Shown in pieces: positions 26,152-36,176 of a DNA stretch of 64,000 nucleotides (positions are counted from its first letter, which is position 1; the number at the start of each line of letters is the position of its first letter). The position numbers and the translations under genes were made by a program. The notes under the pieces were generated by a model. It was not told where the DNA came from, searched no databases, and saw nothing but the letters and a program-made list of their open reading frames with translations. Location of the stretch: positions 1,674,001 through 1,738,000 of the forward strand of contig NZ_SGXM01000001.1 in NCBI RefSeq assembly GCF_004217045.1. Reading direction: 5' to 3'. This DNA is from Cupriavidus agavae. Lineage in GTDB: Bacteria; Pseudomonadota; Gammaproteobacteria; Burkholderiales; Burkholderiaceae.

Positions 26152-28215
26152 CTACGCGACTGCTTCCGCAGACGCTGACGCGGCAGCCGCCTCCACCAAA
26201 AGCGATAACAGTTGGGCACCTTCCGCGACCTGCTCGCCGCTGCCATAGAGAATCTCGCCGACCCTCCCGTCGTTCGGGGCAGTGATGGTGTGCTCCATCT
26301 TCATCGCCTCCATCACCAATAGCGGCATGCCCCGCGTGACCTGGCTGCCTGGTTCGACCATGACGGCAATGACCTTGCCAGGCATTGGCGCGGTCAGCTT
26401 GCCGCCTTCGTCTTCGTCTTCCCCGGCATGCGATAGCGGGTCGAGCCATTCCAGCGTCGTGTGCTCGCCGCCTTGGAAGACGTGCGCCGTATCCCCGTCT
26501 TGATGTACTTGCCCGTGGGTACGGCGCGTGCCCAGGTCCACGCGGATGTCGTCGGCGTTGAATGTGTAGGCGAACGGCGCGGCCTGGTCCGCGCAGATCA
26601 GCGTGCTGCGGCGCGTGTCGCGGGTATCGCCTTTAAGCACCACTTCGAGCTTGTGCCCGGCACTCTGGAAGTTCAGCGCGCGCGCATCGCAGCCGTTGAG
26701 GCGCCAGCCGCTGGCGTGTGTCCACGGCGAATGACGGTCGGCTTCGTCGATGCGGCGCTCGCGCGCCTCGCGTTCCAGCAGCGCCGCCACAGCCAGCGCG
26801 ATGGCCTCGATGCCCACCGATTTCTGCGGCGGGAACAGCACGGTCTGGTTGCGCTCGATCAGGCCCGTATCCAGATCGGCCGTGCGGAACGCTTCGGACT
26901 TCAGCAGCCGCTGCAAGAACGCCACGTTCGTCGACAACCCCACGACGTGATAGTGCGCGAGCGCCTGGCTCATGCGATGCAATGCTTCATCGCGATCACG
27001 GCCCCAGACGATCAGCTTGGCGATCATCGGGTCATAGAACGGGCTGATGGTGTCGCCCTCCCGCACCCCGGCGTCGATACGGATGCCCGCAGGGCCGTGA
27101 AAGTCTCCGCCGCGCATGAACTGCACCGCCGGCGGCGTGCGCAGGAAGCGCAGCGTACCGGTAGAGGGCAGGAAACCCTTCTCCGGGTTTTCGGCGTAGA
27201 TCCGCGCTTCCAGCGCGTGGCCGTCGATCTTCAGTTGCTCCTGCGTCAGCGGCAGCGGCTCGCCCGAGGCGACGCGCAACTGCCACTCCACGAGATCCTG
27301 GCCCGTGATCATCTCGGTAACCGGATGCTCCACCTGCAGGCGCGTGTTCATCTCCATGAAGTAGAACGAGCCGTCCTGATTGGCGATGAACTCGACCGTG
27401 CCCGCACCCACATAGCCGACGGCACGTGCCGCGGCCACGGCGGCCTCGCCCATGGCGCGGCGACGCTCTTCCGTCATGCCCGGCGCGGGCGCTTCTTCCA
27501 GGACTTTCTGATGGCGACGCTGCACCGAACAGTCGCGCTCGAACAGGTAGACGCAGTTGCCAAGCGTATCGGCAAAGACCTGGATCTCGATATGGCGCGG
27601 ACGTGTCAGGTATTTCTCGACGAGCACCTTGTCGTCGCCGAAGCTGGCAAGTGCCTCGCGCTTGACCGAGGCCAGCGCGGCCTCGAAGCCCTCGCCCGCC
27701 TCCACCACGCGCATGCCCTTGCCGCCGCCTCCGGCACTGGCCTTGAGCAGCACCGGATAGCCGATGCGATCGGCCTCGCGCCGCAGCAGTGCCGCATCCT
27801 GATCCTCGCCGTGATAGCCGGGCACCAGCGGCACCGCAGCCTTCTCCATCAACTGCTTGGCCGCACTCTTGCTGCCCATCGCGTGGATGGCCTCGGCCGG
27901 CGGGCCGATGAAGACGAGTCCCGCTTCCGCGCAGGCACGGGCAAAGTCCTCGTTCTCCGAAAGAAAGCCGTAGCCCGGGTGAATGGCCTGGGCGCCGGTT
28001 TCCTTCGCCATCTCGATGATGTGGTCCGCGCGCAGATAGCTGTCGCGTGCGGCCGGGCCGCCGATATGCACGGCCTCGTCGCAAAACGCCACATGCCGTG
28101 CGTCGGCGTCTGCGTCCGAATACACGGCCACCGTGCGAATGCCAAGGCGGCGGCAAGTCGCCGCTACGCGGCAGGCAATCTCGCCACGGTTGGCGATCAG
28201 GATCTTGTTGAACAT
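26152..28215 (-). CDS. liuD: Methylcrotonoyl-CoA carboxylase, biotin-carrying subunit
   Basis: 687-aa biotin carboxylase/carrier subunit. Biotin-carboxylase N-domain (FNKILIANRGEIACRVA), ATP-grasp with the glycine loop KASAGGGGKGMRVV near residue 164, FLEMNTRLQVEHPVTEM-type motif (here FMEMNTRLQVEHPVTE), and a C-terminal biotinyl domain with the lysine motif VMEAMKMEHT near residue 650. It charges biotin with bicarbonate for carboxylation of 3-methylcrotonyl-CoA in leucine breakdown. The assignment rests on the neighbours (carboxyltransferase subunit and isovaleryl-CoA dehydrogenase), since acyl-CoA carboxylase alpha subunits look alike. It begins 10 bp after the beta-subunit stop. Last gene of the unit. 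Confidence 0.93.
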   Translation of the reverse strand: MFNKILIANRGEIACRVAATCRRLGIRTVAVYSDADADARHVAFCDEAVHIGGPAARDSYLRADHIIEMAKETGAQAIHPGYGFLSENEDFARACAEAGLVFIGPPAEAIHAMGSKSAAKQLMEKAAVPLVPGYHGEDQDAALLRREADRIGYPVLLKASAGGGGKGMRVVEAGEGFEAALASVKREALASFGDDKVLVEKYLTRPRHIEIQVFADTLGNCVYLFERDCSVQRRHQKVLEEAPAPGMTEERRRAMGEAAVAAARAVGYVGAGTVEFIANQDGSFYFMEMNTRLQVEHPVTEMITGQDLVEWQLRVASGEPLPLTQEQLKIDGHALEARIYAENPEKGFLPSTGTLRFLRTPPAVQFMRGGDFHGPAGIRIDAGVREGDTISPFYDPMIAKLIVWGRDRDEALHRMSQALAHYHVVGLSTNVAFLQRLLKSEAFRTADLDTGLIERNQTVLFPPQKSVGIEAIALAVAALLEREARERRIDEADRHSPWTHASGWRLNGCDARALNFQSAGHKLEVVLKGDTRDTRRSTLICADQAAPFAYTFNADDIRVDLGTRRTHGQVHQDGDTAHVFQGGEHTTLEWLDPLSHAGEDEDEGGKLTAPMPGKVIAVMVEPGSQVTRGMPLLVMEAMKMEHTITAPNDGRVGEILYGSGEQVAEGAQLLSLLVEAAAASASAEAVA

Positions 28216-28225
28216 GATTGTTCCT

Positions 28226-29833
28226 TTACATGCGGAAGACGCCGAACTTCATGTCGCCAATCGGCGCATTGAGGCTCGCTGACAATCCCAGGCCCAGCAC
28301 GGTGCGCGTCTGCGCGGGATCGATGACGCCATCGTCCCAGAGCCGCGCGCTCGCAAAATACGGATGACCCTGGTGTTCATACTGCTCGCGGATCGGGGAC
28401 TTGAACGCTTCTTCCTCGTCAGCGCTCCACTTCCCACCCTTGGCCTCGATACCATCGCGGCGCACCGTCGCGAGCACACTCGCGGCCTGCTCGCCACCCA
28501 TCACCGAAATCCGCGCGTTCGGCCACATCCACAGGAAACGCGGCGAATACGCGCGGCCACACATGCCGTAGTTGCCTGCGCCGAACGACCCGCCGATGAT
28601 GACCGTGAACTTCGGCACCTGCGCCGTCGCCACAGCGGTGACCATCTTTGCGCCGTTGCGCGCAATGCCTTCGTTCTCGTACTTGCGGCCCACCATGAAA
28701 CCCGTGATGTTCTGCAGGAACACCAGCGGAATCTTGCGTTGGCAGCACAGTTCGATGAAGTGCGCACCCTTCAGCGCCGACTCCGAGAACAGGATGCCGT
28801 TGTTCGCGATGATGCCCACGGGGTAGCCCCAGATGCGCGCGAAGCCGCAGACCAGCGTGGTGCCGTAGCGCGCCTTGAACTCGTCGAACTCGGAACCATC
28901 GACGATGCGTGCGATGACCTCGCGCACGTCGTACGGCTTGCGCGTATCGGTGGGAATCACGCCATACAGTTCTTCTACCGGATACAGCGGCTCTTGCGGT
29001 TCGTGCAAACGAATCTGGTCGGGCTTGCGACGGTTCAGGTGCTGCACGATATTGCGTGCGAGGGAGAGCGCGTGATGATCGTTCTGCGCGAAGTAGTCGG
29101 CCACGCCCGACAGGCGTGTGTGCACGTCGGCGCCACCGAGATCTTCCGCGCTGACTTCTTCACCGGTAGCCGCCTTCACCAGCGGCGGACCACCCAGGAA
29201 GATCGTGCCCTGGTTCTTGACGATGATCGACTCGTCGCTCATCGCGGGCACATACGCACCGCCCGCCGTGCACGAACCCATCACCACGGCGATCTGCGGA
29301 ATGCCCTGCGCGGAGAGATTCGCCTGGTTGAAGAAGATGCGGCCGAAGTGATCGCGATCGGGAAACACATCGTCCTGGTTCGGCAGGTTCGCGCCACCCG
29401 AATCCACGAGGTAGATGCACGGCAGGTTGTTCTGCTCGGCGATCTCCTGCGCGCGGATATGTTTCTTGACCGTCATCGGGTAGTACGTGCCGCCCTTGAC
29501 CGTGGCGTCGTTGCAGACGATCACGCATTCCTGCCCTGCCACGCGGCCGATGCCGGTGATGATGCCGGCGCCGGGCGCGGCATTGTCGTACATGTCGTAA
29601 GCCGCCAGTTGCGACAGTTCGAGGAACGGCGTACCGGGGTCAAGTAACTGCTGCACGCGATCACGCGGCAGCAGCTTGCCGCGCGACAGGTGCTTGTCGC
29701 GTGCGGCCTCTCCACCGCCTTCGGCCAGTTTGGCGACCTTCTTTTCAAGGTCGCGCACAAGCAACTGCATGGTCTCGGCATTCGCCTTGAAGGCCTCCGA
29801 GCGTGCGTTGAGTTTGGTCTCGATTCTTGGCAT
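28226..29833 (-). CDS. liuB: Methylcrotonoyl-CoA carboxylase, carboxyltransferase subunit
   Basis: 535-aa carboxyltransferase of the crotonase-like acyl-CoA carboxylase beta type. Features are [22 protein letters not shown], the oxyanion-hole glycines in [19 protein letters not shown], and [37 protein letters not shown], the last characteristic of MccB rather than PccB. It transfers carboxyl from biotin to 3-methylcrotonyl-CoA, giving 3-methylglutaconyl-CoA. Length is typical. It sits 15 bp after isovaleryl-CoA dehydrogenase and 10 bp before the alpha subunit, so the three are one operon. Confidence 0.95.
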   Translation of the reverse strand: MPRIETKLNARSEAFKANAETMQLLVRDLEKKVAKLAEGGGEAARDKHLSRGKLLPRDRVQQLLDPGTPFLELSQLAAYDMYDNAAPGAGIITGIGRVAGQECVIVCNDATVKGGTYYPMTVKKHIRAQEIAEQNNLPCIYLVDSGGANLPNQDDVFPDRDHFGRIFFNQANLSAQGIPQIAVVMGSCTAGGAYVPAMSDESIIVKNQGTIFLGGPPLVKAATGEEVSAEDLGGADVHTRLSGVADYFAQNDHHALSLARNIVQHLNRRKPDQIRLHEPQEPLYPVEELYGVIPTDTRKPYDVREVIARIVDGSEFDEFKARYGTTLVCGFARIWGYPVGIIANNGILFSESALKGAHFIELCCQRKIPLVFLQNITGFMVGRKYENEGIARNGAKMVTAVATAQVPKFTVIIGGSFGAGNYGMCGRAYSPRFLWMWPNARISVMGGEQAASVLATVRRDGIEAKGGKWSADEEEAFKSPIREQYEHQGHPYFASARLWDDGVIDPAQTRTVLGLGLSASLNAPIGDMKFGVFRM

Positions 29834-29848
29834 GGCTGCTGTCCCCGC

Positions 29849-31030
29849 TTACATCGTTTCCGCGAACAATTCGCGGCCGATCAGCATGCGGCGGATTTCC
29901 GAAGTGCCCGCGCCGATCTCGTACAGCTTGGCGTCACGCCACAACCGGCCCACCGGATACTCGTTGATATAGCCGTTGCCGCCCAGGATCTGCACCGATT
30001 CGCCGGCCATCCACGTGGCCTTCTCGGCGGTGTACAGGATCACTGCCGCGCAGTCCTTGCGCACCTGGCGCACATGATCGGTGTCCAGCGAATCGAGGTT
30101 CTTGCCCACCGTGTACAGGTAGCTGCGCGCGGCCTGCAGCGTGGTGTACATATCGGCGACCTTGCCCTGAATGAGCTGGAATTCGCCGATGCTCTGGCCA
30201 AACTGCTTGCGGTCGTGGATGTACGGCGTGACCACGTCCATGCAGGCCTGCATGATGCCGACCGGGCCGCCCGACAGCACGGCGCGCTCGTAGTCCAGCC
30301 CGCTCATCAGCACCTTGGCGCCGCTGTTTTCCGCGCCGAGGATGTTCTCGACGGGCACTTCCACGTCCTGGAACACCAGTTCACCGGTGTGCGAGCCGCG
30401 CATGCCGAGCTTGTCCAGCTTCTGCGCCACCGAGAACCCCTTCATGCCCTTCTCGACGATGAACGCGGTCATGCCGCGCGCGCCGAGGTCCGGCTCTGTC
30501 TTGGCGTAGACCACCAGCACGTCGCAGTCAGGACCGTTGGTGATCCACATCTTGGTGCCGTTCAGCACGTAGCGGTCGCCCTTGAAGTCCGCGCGCAGCT
30601 TCATGCTGACCACGTCCGACCCGGCGTTCGGCTCGCTCATGGCCAGCGCACCGATCCACTCGCCCGACACCAGCTTCGGCAGGTACTTCGCTTTCTGGGC
30701 GTCGGTGCCGTTGCGGTGGATCTGGTTCACGCACAGGTTCGAATGTGCCCCATAAGACAGTCCGACCGATGCCGATGCGCGGCTGATCTCCTCCATCGCG
30801 ATCATGTGCGCGAGGTAGCCCATGTTGGCGCCGCCGTATTCTTCAGCCACGGTGATGCCGAGCACGCCAAGGTCGCCCATCTTCTTCCAGGCGTCCATCG
30901 GAAACTGGTCGGTGCGGTCGATCTCGCCGGCGCGCGGCGCCAGTTCGGCCTGGGCCCAGTTGCGCACCGATTCGCGCAGCATCTCGATGTCTTCGCCAAG
31001 GTCGAATCTCAGGCCAGGAAGTTCATACAT
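29849..31030 (-). CDS. liuA: Isovaleryl-CoA dehydrogenase
   Basis: 393-aa flavin-dependent acyl-CoA dehydrogenase. Signature [18 protein letters not shown] near residue 130 and [18 protein letters not shown]. The catalytic Glu sits in [16 protein letters not shown] (near residue 248), the helix-G position characteristic of isovaleryl-CoA dehydrogenases rather than the C-terminal position of short-chain enzymes. [33 protein letters not shown] closes the fold. It converts isovaleryl-CoA to 3-methylcrotonyl-CoA and passes electrons to ETF. First gene of the three-gene liu unit. A 27-nt conserved motif lies 86 bp upstream. Confidence 0.95.
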   Translation of the reverse strand: MYELPGLRFDLGEDIEMLRESVRNWAQAELAPRAGEIDRTDQFPMDAWKKMGDLGVLGITVAEEYGGANMGYLAHMIAMEEISRASASVGLSYGAHSNLCVNQIHRNGTDAQKAKYLPKLVSGEWIGALAMSEPNAGSDVVSMKLRADFKGDRYVLNGTKMWITNGPDCDVLVVYAKTEPDLGARGMTAFIVEKGMKGFSVAQKLDKLGMRGSHTGELVFQDVEVPVENILGAENSGAKVLMSGLDYERAVLSGGPVGIMQACMDVVTPYIHDRKQFGQSIGEFQLIQGKVADMYTTLQAARSYLYTVGKNLDSLDTDHVRQVRKDCAAVILYTAEKATWMAGESVQILGGNGYINEYPVGRLWRDAKLYEIGAGTSEIRRMLIGRELFAETM

Positions 31031-31115
31031 GGTGGGGGTCTCCAGTTTTATTTCGCATCCAGTATGGATATGCGGATGACGTTGTATCGAGTCTATGAGG
31101 GGTAGGCGTTATTGC

Positions 31116-31142
31116 AAAATCATCAATTCAGACTTCTGGTAT
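31116..31142. promoter_or_regulatory. 27-nt shared regulatory motif, copy 1 (liuA unit)
   Basis: Sequence begins AAAATCATCAATTCAGAC and ends CTGGTAT. It matches the motif at 36177-36203 in 22 of 27 positions, in the same orientation and at a similar distance from its gene (86 versus 72 bp). The core CAGACTTCTG is a perfect 10-bp dyad. It is probably a binding site for the LysR regulator at 36221. Confidence 0.7.
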
Positions 31143-31162
31143 CCGACGAACGCATACCATCT

Positions 31163-32086
31163 TCAACCCCGTGTACTCGATTGCAGCGCGCGGGCCACCT
31201 TCGACGCTGCTGGTCGGCCAAGGTACGAAGAAATGAACTGACTGGCGGCAAGCAGCGGAGCCATATCGACACCCGTTTCCACACCGAGCGCGTCGAGCAG
31301 GTAGATCACGTCCTCCGTGGCGACATTGCCGGAAGCACCTTGCGCATAGGGACAGCCGCCGAGTCCTGCCACTGACGAATCGAAAGTCGCCATCCCGAGT
31401 TGAAGCGAAGCGTGGATATTGGCGATCGCCATGCCATACGTGTCATGGAAGTGGCCGGCCAGTTTTCCCATCGGCACACGCCTGGCCACCTGCTGCAACA
31501 TGCGCTGCACCTTCACCGGCGTTCCCACGCCGATGGTGTCGCCTAAGGACACTTCGTAGCATCCCATCTCGATCAGGGCACTGGCCACGCTGGCAACTTT
31601 CTCGGTGGGTACATCGCCGTCATACGGGCAGCCCACCACGCACGACACATACCCTCGCACCGGCACGCCATCCGCATGCGCGGCGGCCAGCACCGGTTCA
31701 AAGCGCGCGAGACTCTCGGCGATCGAACAATTGATGTTCTTCTGCGAGAAGGCCTCGGAGGCCGCAGCGAAGATGGCTACCTCATCGGCGCCGCCATCGC
31801 GGGCTGCCTCATAGCCTTTCATGTTTGGTGTAAGCGCCGCATAGCGGACGTCGGGCTTTCGAACGATGCCTTGCAACACATCGGCGTTGTCAGCCATCTG
31901 CGGCACCCACTTTGGCGAGACGAAGGCGGTCGCTTCGATCGTCGCCAGGCCGGCATTGGCCAGTCGTTCGATCAACGCGATCTTCACGTTGGTGGGTACG
32001 AGCGCTTTCTCGTTCTGCAAGCCATCTCGGGGACCCACTTCAACGATCTTCACCGTCCGGGGGATGCCGCCATCAAAATGTTCCAT
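31163..32086 (-). CDS. liuE: Hydroxymethylglutaryl-CoA lyase
   Basis: 307-aa TIM-barrel lyase of the HMGL family. Features: VKIVEVGPRDGLQNEKALVPT (metal-binding Asp and catalytic Arg region), GYVSCVVGCPYDG, LGDTIGVGTPVKVQRML, metal-ligand histidines in LAGHFHDTYGMA, and the cysteine loop GLGGCPYAQGASGNVATEDV. It cleaves HMG-CoA into acetoacetate and acetyl-CoA, the last step of leucine breakdown. ATG 32086 is chosen because CAGGAG lies 5-6 nt upstream; a GTG 6 bp earlier is possible. It follows the 127-aa gene by 29 bp in the ferredoxin-oxidoreductase unit and is not in the liuABD unit. Confidence 0.95.
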   Translation of the reverse strand: MEHFDGGIPRTVKIVEVGPRDGLQNEKALVPTNVKIALIERLANAGLATIEATAFVSPKWVPQMADNADVLQGIVRKPDVRYAALTPNMKGYEAARDGGADEVAIFAAASEAFSQKNINCSIAESLARFEPVLAAAHADGVPVRGYVSCVVGCPYDGDVPTEKVASVASALIEMGCYEVSLGDTIGVGTPVKVQRMLQQVARRVPMGKLAGHFHDTYGMAIANIHASLQLGMATFDSSVAGLGGCPYAQGASGNVATEDVIYLLDALGVETGVDMAPLLAASQFISSYLGRPAASKVARALQSSTRG

Positions 32087-32115
32087 GCTCACTCCTGTTC
32101 CTCACCAAGAACGCT

Positions 32116-32499
32116 TCATGCTGCTACCGGGACCTGATGCGGGCAAACGCTGCCGTCATGGCGTTCGCGGCAGGCCGGAGCCCCAAATCTGTTTGCCGGC
32201 TTTCCCGTCCGGCTGCATCGGTGCCGCACTGCCCAGTACACGCCGCGACAGTGGAGGTTGTCCTGTCCCAGTACCTCCTTGGCCCAGTTGAGCAGCGCGT
32301 CGTCCGGATACCACTGCAACTCGGCCGCACTGCCGAGAACGACAGCCACGTCGGTGGCCGATCGTGTAAGCAATGCGTTCACCAGCAGAGAACCCAATGC
32401 GTGCTCCAGCATGTCCGTGTTCCCGTTGGCTGACCGCGTTTCACGCCGGAGTCGTCCAGCAGAGGCTCGTATCAGGTGGAGAAGCTGCGTGGTATCCAT
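32116..32499 (-). CDS. Unknown 127-aa protein between keto-acid oxidoreductase and HMG-CoA lyase
   Basis: I do not recognise this protein. The first 85 residues are helical and protein-like (MDTTQLLHLIRASAGRLRR, then MLEHALGSLLVNALLTRSATDVAVVLG and DDALLNWAKEVLGQ). The last 40 residues are rich in Arg, Cys and His, with a different composition (VRHRCSRTG ... PACRERHDGSVCPH), which could reflect a metal site or a frame shift in the 3' part. It starts 9 bp after the large oxidoreductase gene and precedes liuE by 29 bp, so it is cotranscribed. An accessory role for the iron-sulfur oxidoreductase is possible but unproven. Confidence 0.6.
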   Translation of the reverse strand: MDTTQLLHLIRASAGRLRRETRSANGNTDMLEHALGSLLVNALLTRSATDVAVVLGSAAELQWYPDDALLNWAKEVLGQDNLHCRGVYWAVRHRCSRTGKPANRFGAPACRERHDGSVCPHQVPVAA

Positions 32500-32508
32500 G
32501 CTGATGTC

Positions 32509-35500
32509 TTACGCCACACCGGCGGCCATGGCGTCTGCCGGCTCGGATAGCCCACCAGTCCGATAGGCCGCCATCAGTTCGGCGCGCTTTGTGGCCACAC
32601 GCGCGATCGACGCCTCCTTCACATGCCCGTAGCCCCGGATATCGTCGGGAAGGCTGGCGAGATCGATCGCCACGCTCAGTCGCTCCGCAGTCAGGGTGCG
32701 CGTAAACTCTTCAACCAGTGCGAAATACTCCGCCACCAACGCGCGTTCCACGCGGCGCTCTTCCGTTCGGCCGAATGGGTCGAACGCCGTGCCGCGCAGG
32801 CCCTTGAGTTTTGCCAGCACTTTGAACACCGTCATCATGTGCGGACCGAAGCGGCGCTTCTTCGGCGTGCCCGGTTCCCGTCCCGTGAGGCTCGGCGGCG
32901 CCAGCCAGAAGTTGAGCTGATAGTCACGGCCGGGCTCGCCCTCGAACTGCGCACGCAGTTTGTCGAGGAAGGCCGGATCGGCGTGAAGCCGCGCCACTTC
33001 GTACTCGTCCTTGTAGGCCATCAACTTGGCGAGATGCTTCGCCACCGCTTCGGTCAGAGGCCTTTTGGAGGGGCTGCCGATGGCATCTTCAACCGCGCGC
33101 ACCCTGGCAACGGCGTCGGTGTACCGCTTCGCATAGGCAGCGTTCTGATAGTCGGTCAACATTGTTGCACGGTGGCGGATCGTGCTGTCGAGCGTTTCCG
33201 GCATGGCGACCACCTCCTGACCAGTGGTGTTCTTGCCCAGCATCGCCTGCACCGCATCTTCGCCAAGGTGCGCCAGCGCGCGGCCCCATGTGAAGGCCTG
33301 CTTGTTGCGGTCGACGGAGACCCCGTTCAGTTCGATGGCTCGCGTCAGGCTTTCCAGCGACAGCGGCACCCAGCCACGCTGCCATGCATAGCCAAGCAGC
33401 AGCGGGTTCGAATAGATCGCATCGCCGAGCAGCTTCAACGCCCACGCGTTCGCGTCGAGGAACTGGCACGCCTCGCCCACGCTGGCGCGGATGTCGTTTT
33501 CCGCGGACGTGTCGGGGAACGACCACTTGGGGTTCGCCAGGAACTCGGCGGTAGGCGTCTGCGCGCTGTTGATCGCGGCAGCCGTGCGACCGTTCTGGAC
33601 CTTGGAAAGTACCTCGGCGGAAGCCGACACGATGGCATCGCAACCGATGACGAGCCGCGCTTCGCCGGTGGCAATGCGCGTGGCGTGCAGTGCTTCAGGC
33701 GACGGCGCCAGTTGGACATGGCTCAGCACTGCACCGCCCTTCTGCGCCAGGCCAGCCATGTCAAGCACCGTGACGCCCTTTCGTTCGAGGTGCGCCGCCA
33801 TGCCCAGCAGCCCGCCTATCGTGACCACGCCAGTGCCACCGATCCCTGTGACAAGGATGCCGTAGTGGCTTTCAAGCGGTGCGAAGTACGGCAGCGGTAG
33901 TGTGGCCTCAAGTCCGGTACCGCCCTTCCCGCCTTGGGCTGCCGGCTTGCGCACCTGTGCGCCTTCTGCCGTGACAAAGCTCGGGCAGAAACCGTTGACG
34001 CATGAAAAGTCCTTGTTGCACGACGACTGGTTGATGACGCGCTTCGTGCCCAGCGGCGTCGCCAGCGGCTCCACGGACAGGCAGTTCGACTTGACCGAGC
34101 AGTCGCCGCAGCCTTCGCACACAGCGTCGTTGATGAAGGCCCGACGTGCGGGATCGGGATACTTGCCCTGCTTGCGACGGCGCCGCTTCTCCGTGGCGCA
34201 GGTCTGGTCGTAGATCAGGATCGTCGCGCCTTCCACTTCACGCAGCCGCTTCTGCACGGCATCGAGTTCATCGCGATGATGCACGGTCACGCCCGCAGCC
34301 AGCGCATCGGTCTTCGCGTACTTCTCTGGCTCGTCGGTGACGATTACGATCTCGCGCACGCCTTCGGCCTTCACCTGATGCGTGATCTGCGGCACGGTCA
34401 ACACGCCGTCCACGGGCTGCCCGCCCGTCATGGCAACGGCGTCGTTGAACAGGATCTTGTAGGTGATGTTCACCTTCGCCGCGACGGACGCACGAATTGC
34501 GAGCAGGCCCGAGTGGAAATACGTGCCGTCGCCAAGATTCACGAAGACATGCTTCTCGTCGGTGAACGGCGTCTGGCCGATCCACGCCACCCCCTCGCCG
34601 CCCATCTGACTGAACGTATCGGTATTGCGATCCATCCACATCGCCATGTAGTGGCAGCCGATACCAGCGAGCGCACGCGAGCCCTCGGGCACGCGGGTCG
34701 ACGTGTTGTGCGGGCAACCCGAACAGAACCACGGCTTGCGCTCCACGGAAAGGCGCGGCTTGGCGGCTTCGCGCTCCTTCGCTTCGATCAACGCCACACG
34801 GGCAGCGATGCGGCTGCGCACGTCAGCAGGTAGATCGAATGTGTCCAGCCGCCTGGCGATGGCCTTGGCGATCAGTGCTGGCGACAACTCGTAGTGCGCA
34901 GGCAGCAGATACTGCCCCTGCGGCACCGACCATTCACCGCCCTGGTTGCCACGCTCGTCAAACTTTCCGAACACCTTTGGCCGCACGTCCTCGCGCCAGT
35001 TGTAAAGCTCTTCCTTGAGTGCGTACTCGAGAATCTGCCGCTTCTCTTCCACGACGAGGATCTCTTCGAGCCCCGTCGCGAACTCGCGAGCGTCCTGCGC
35101 ATCGAGCGGCCACACGCATCCGACCTTGAACAGCCGGATGCCGAGCCCCTTGCAGGTGTCATCGTCCAGACCCAGATCGCGCAGTGCCTGCCGCACGTCG
35201 AGATAGGCCTTGCCGGCAGCCATGATGCCGAAACGCGGCTTGTCCGAATCGAGCACGATGCGGTTGAGCTTGTTGGCACGGATGTAGGCCAATGCGGCAT
35301 ATAGCTTGTGGTCGAGCAGCCGGGCTTCCTGCGCGAGGGGCGAATCGGGCCACCGGATGTTCAACCCTTCGGCCGGCACCTGGAAATCGGTGGGGATCTG
35401 TACCTGCACGCGATCCGGGTCGATCTCGACCGACGAGGTGGATTCGACCACATCGGTCACGCACTTCATCGCGACCCAAAGGCCGGAGTAGCGGCTCATC

Positions 35501-36105
35501 GCCCAGCCGTGCAGGCCGTAGTCGAGATACTCCTGCACGTTCGACGGATACAGCACCGGAATGCCCGCCGACAGCAGCACATGCTCGGATTGATGCGCGA
35601 CCGACGAGGACTTCGCCGCATGGTCGTCACCGGCCAGAACCAGCACACCGCCATGCTGCGCCGAACCCGCTGCATTGCCGTGCTTGAGCACATCCATCGA
35701 ACGGTCAACGCCGGGACCCTTGCCGTACCACATGGCAAACACGCCGTCCCGGTTTGCTTTTGGAAAGAGATTGATCTGCTGCGTGCCCCACACCGCCGTG
35801 GCAGCCAGATCCTCGTTGACGCCGGCCTGGAAGACCACGTCGCTGGCGGCGAGATGCTTTTTCGCCTTCCACAGCGCCATGTCCAGTGCACCGAGCGGTG
35901 AGCCCCGGTAGCCGGATACGAACCCTGCGGTGTTGAGTCCGGCCGCCGCATCGCGCGCCTTCTGCAGCAGCGGCAGGCGCACCAGTGCTTGCGTGCCGCT
36001 CATGTACACGCGCCCCTTCGACAACGTGTACTTGTCGTCAATGGTGGTCGACGCAAGCGCATCGGCAAATGCTTGTTGGGATTGTGGGGTAAGCGGACTA
36101 TTCAC
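32509..36105 (-). CDS. Fused indolepyruvate/2-keto-acid ferredoxin oxidoreductase
   Basis: 1198-aa fusion of the IorA and IorB types. The N-terminal pyrimidine-binding half (residues about 30-450) contains GYRGSPLGALD and GVDRSMDVLKHGN. A TPP-binding region near residues 480-650 has GIGCHYMAMWMDR, VNLGDGTYFHSG and NDAVAMTGGQP. A ferredoxin-like segment near 680-730 has VCEGCGDCSVKSNC and SCNKDFSCVNGFC. The gamma-type domain follows (GIGGTGVVTIGGLLGMAAH) with a C-terminal extension. It oxidatively decarboxylates aryl- or branched-chain 2-keto acids to acyl-CoA, reducing ferredoxin. GTG 36105 is the start, with GGAG upstream. It heads a unit with the 127-aa gene and liuE. The context suggests 2-ketoisocaproate as a natural substrate (inference). 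Confidence 0.93.
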   Translation of the reverse strand: MNSPLTPQSQQAFADALASTTIDDKYTLSKGRVYMSGTQALVRLPLLQKARDAAAGLNTAGFVSGYRGSPLGALDMALWKAKKHLAASDVVFQAGVNEDLAATAVWGTQQINLFPKANRDGVFAMWYGKGPGVDRSMDVLKHGNAAGSAQHGGVLVLAGDDHAAKSSSVAHQSEHVLLSAGIPVLYPSNVQEYLDYGLHGWAMSRYSGLWVAMKCVTDVVESTSSVEIDPDRVQVQIPTDFQVPAEGLNIRWPDSPLAQEARLLDHKLYAALAYIRANKLNRIVLDSDKPRFGIMAAGKAYLDVRQALRDLGLDDDTCKGLGIRLFKVGCVWPLDAQDAREFATGLEEILVVEEKRQILEYALKEELYNWREDVRPKVFGKFDERGNQGGEWSVPQGQYLLPAHYELSPALIAKAIARRLDTFDLPADVRSRIAARVALIEAKEREAAKPRLSVERKPWFCSGCPHNTSTRVPEGSRALAGIGCHYMAMWMDRNTDTFSQMGGEGVAWIGQTPFTDEKHVFVNLGDGTYFHSGLLAIRASVAAKVNITYKILFNDAVAMTGGQPVDGVLTVPQITHQVKAEGVREIVIVTDEPEKYAKTDALAAGVTVHHRDELDAVQKRLREVEGATILIYDQTCATEKRRRRKQGKYPDPARRAFINDAVCEGCGDCSVKSNCLSVEPLATPLGTKRVINQSSCNKDFSCVNGFCPSFVTAEGAQVRKPAAQGGKGGTGLEATLPLPYFAPLESHYGILVTGIGGTGVVTIGGLLGMAAHLERKGVTVLDMAGLAQKGGAVLSHVQLAPSPEALHATRIATGEARLVIGCDAIVSASAEVLSKVQNGRTAAAINSAQTPTAEFLANPKWSFPDTSAENDIRASVGEACQFLDANAWALKLLGDAIYSNPLLLGYAWQRGWVPLSLESLTRAIELNGVSVDRNKQAFTWGRALAHLGEDAVQAMLGKNTTGQEVVAMPETLDSTIRHRATMLTDYQNAAYAKRYTDAVARVRAVEDAIGSPSKRPLTEAVAKHLAKLMAYKDEYEVARLHADPAFLDKLRAQFEGEPGRDYQLNFWLAPPSLTGREPGTPKKRRFGPHMMTVFKVLAKLKGLRGTAFDPFGRTEERRVERALVAEYFALVEEFTRTLTAERLSVAIDLASLPDDIRGYGHVKEASIARVATKRAELMAAYRTGGLSEPADAMAAGVA

Positions 36106-36176
36106 GGCGTAGTCTCCAGGGCGATACGCCCTTCTCTATAGGTTTGCCCCAGTGTATGGATCCATCCAGCGATCGT

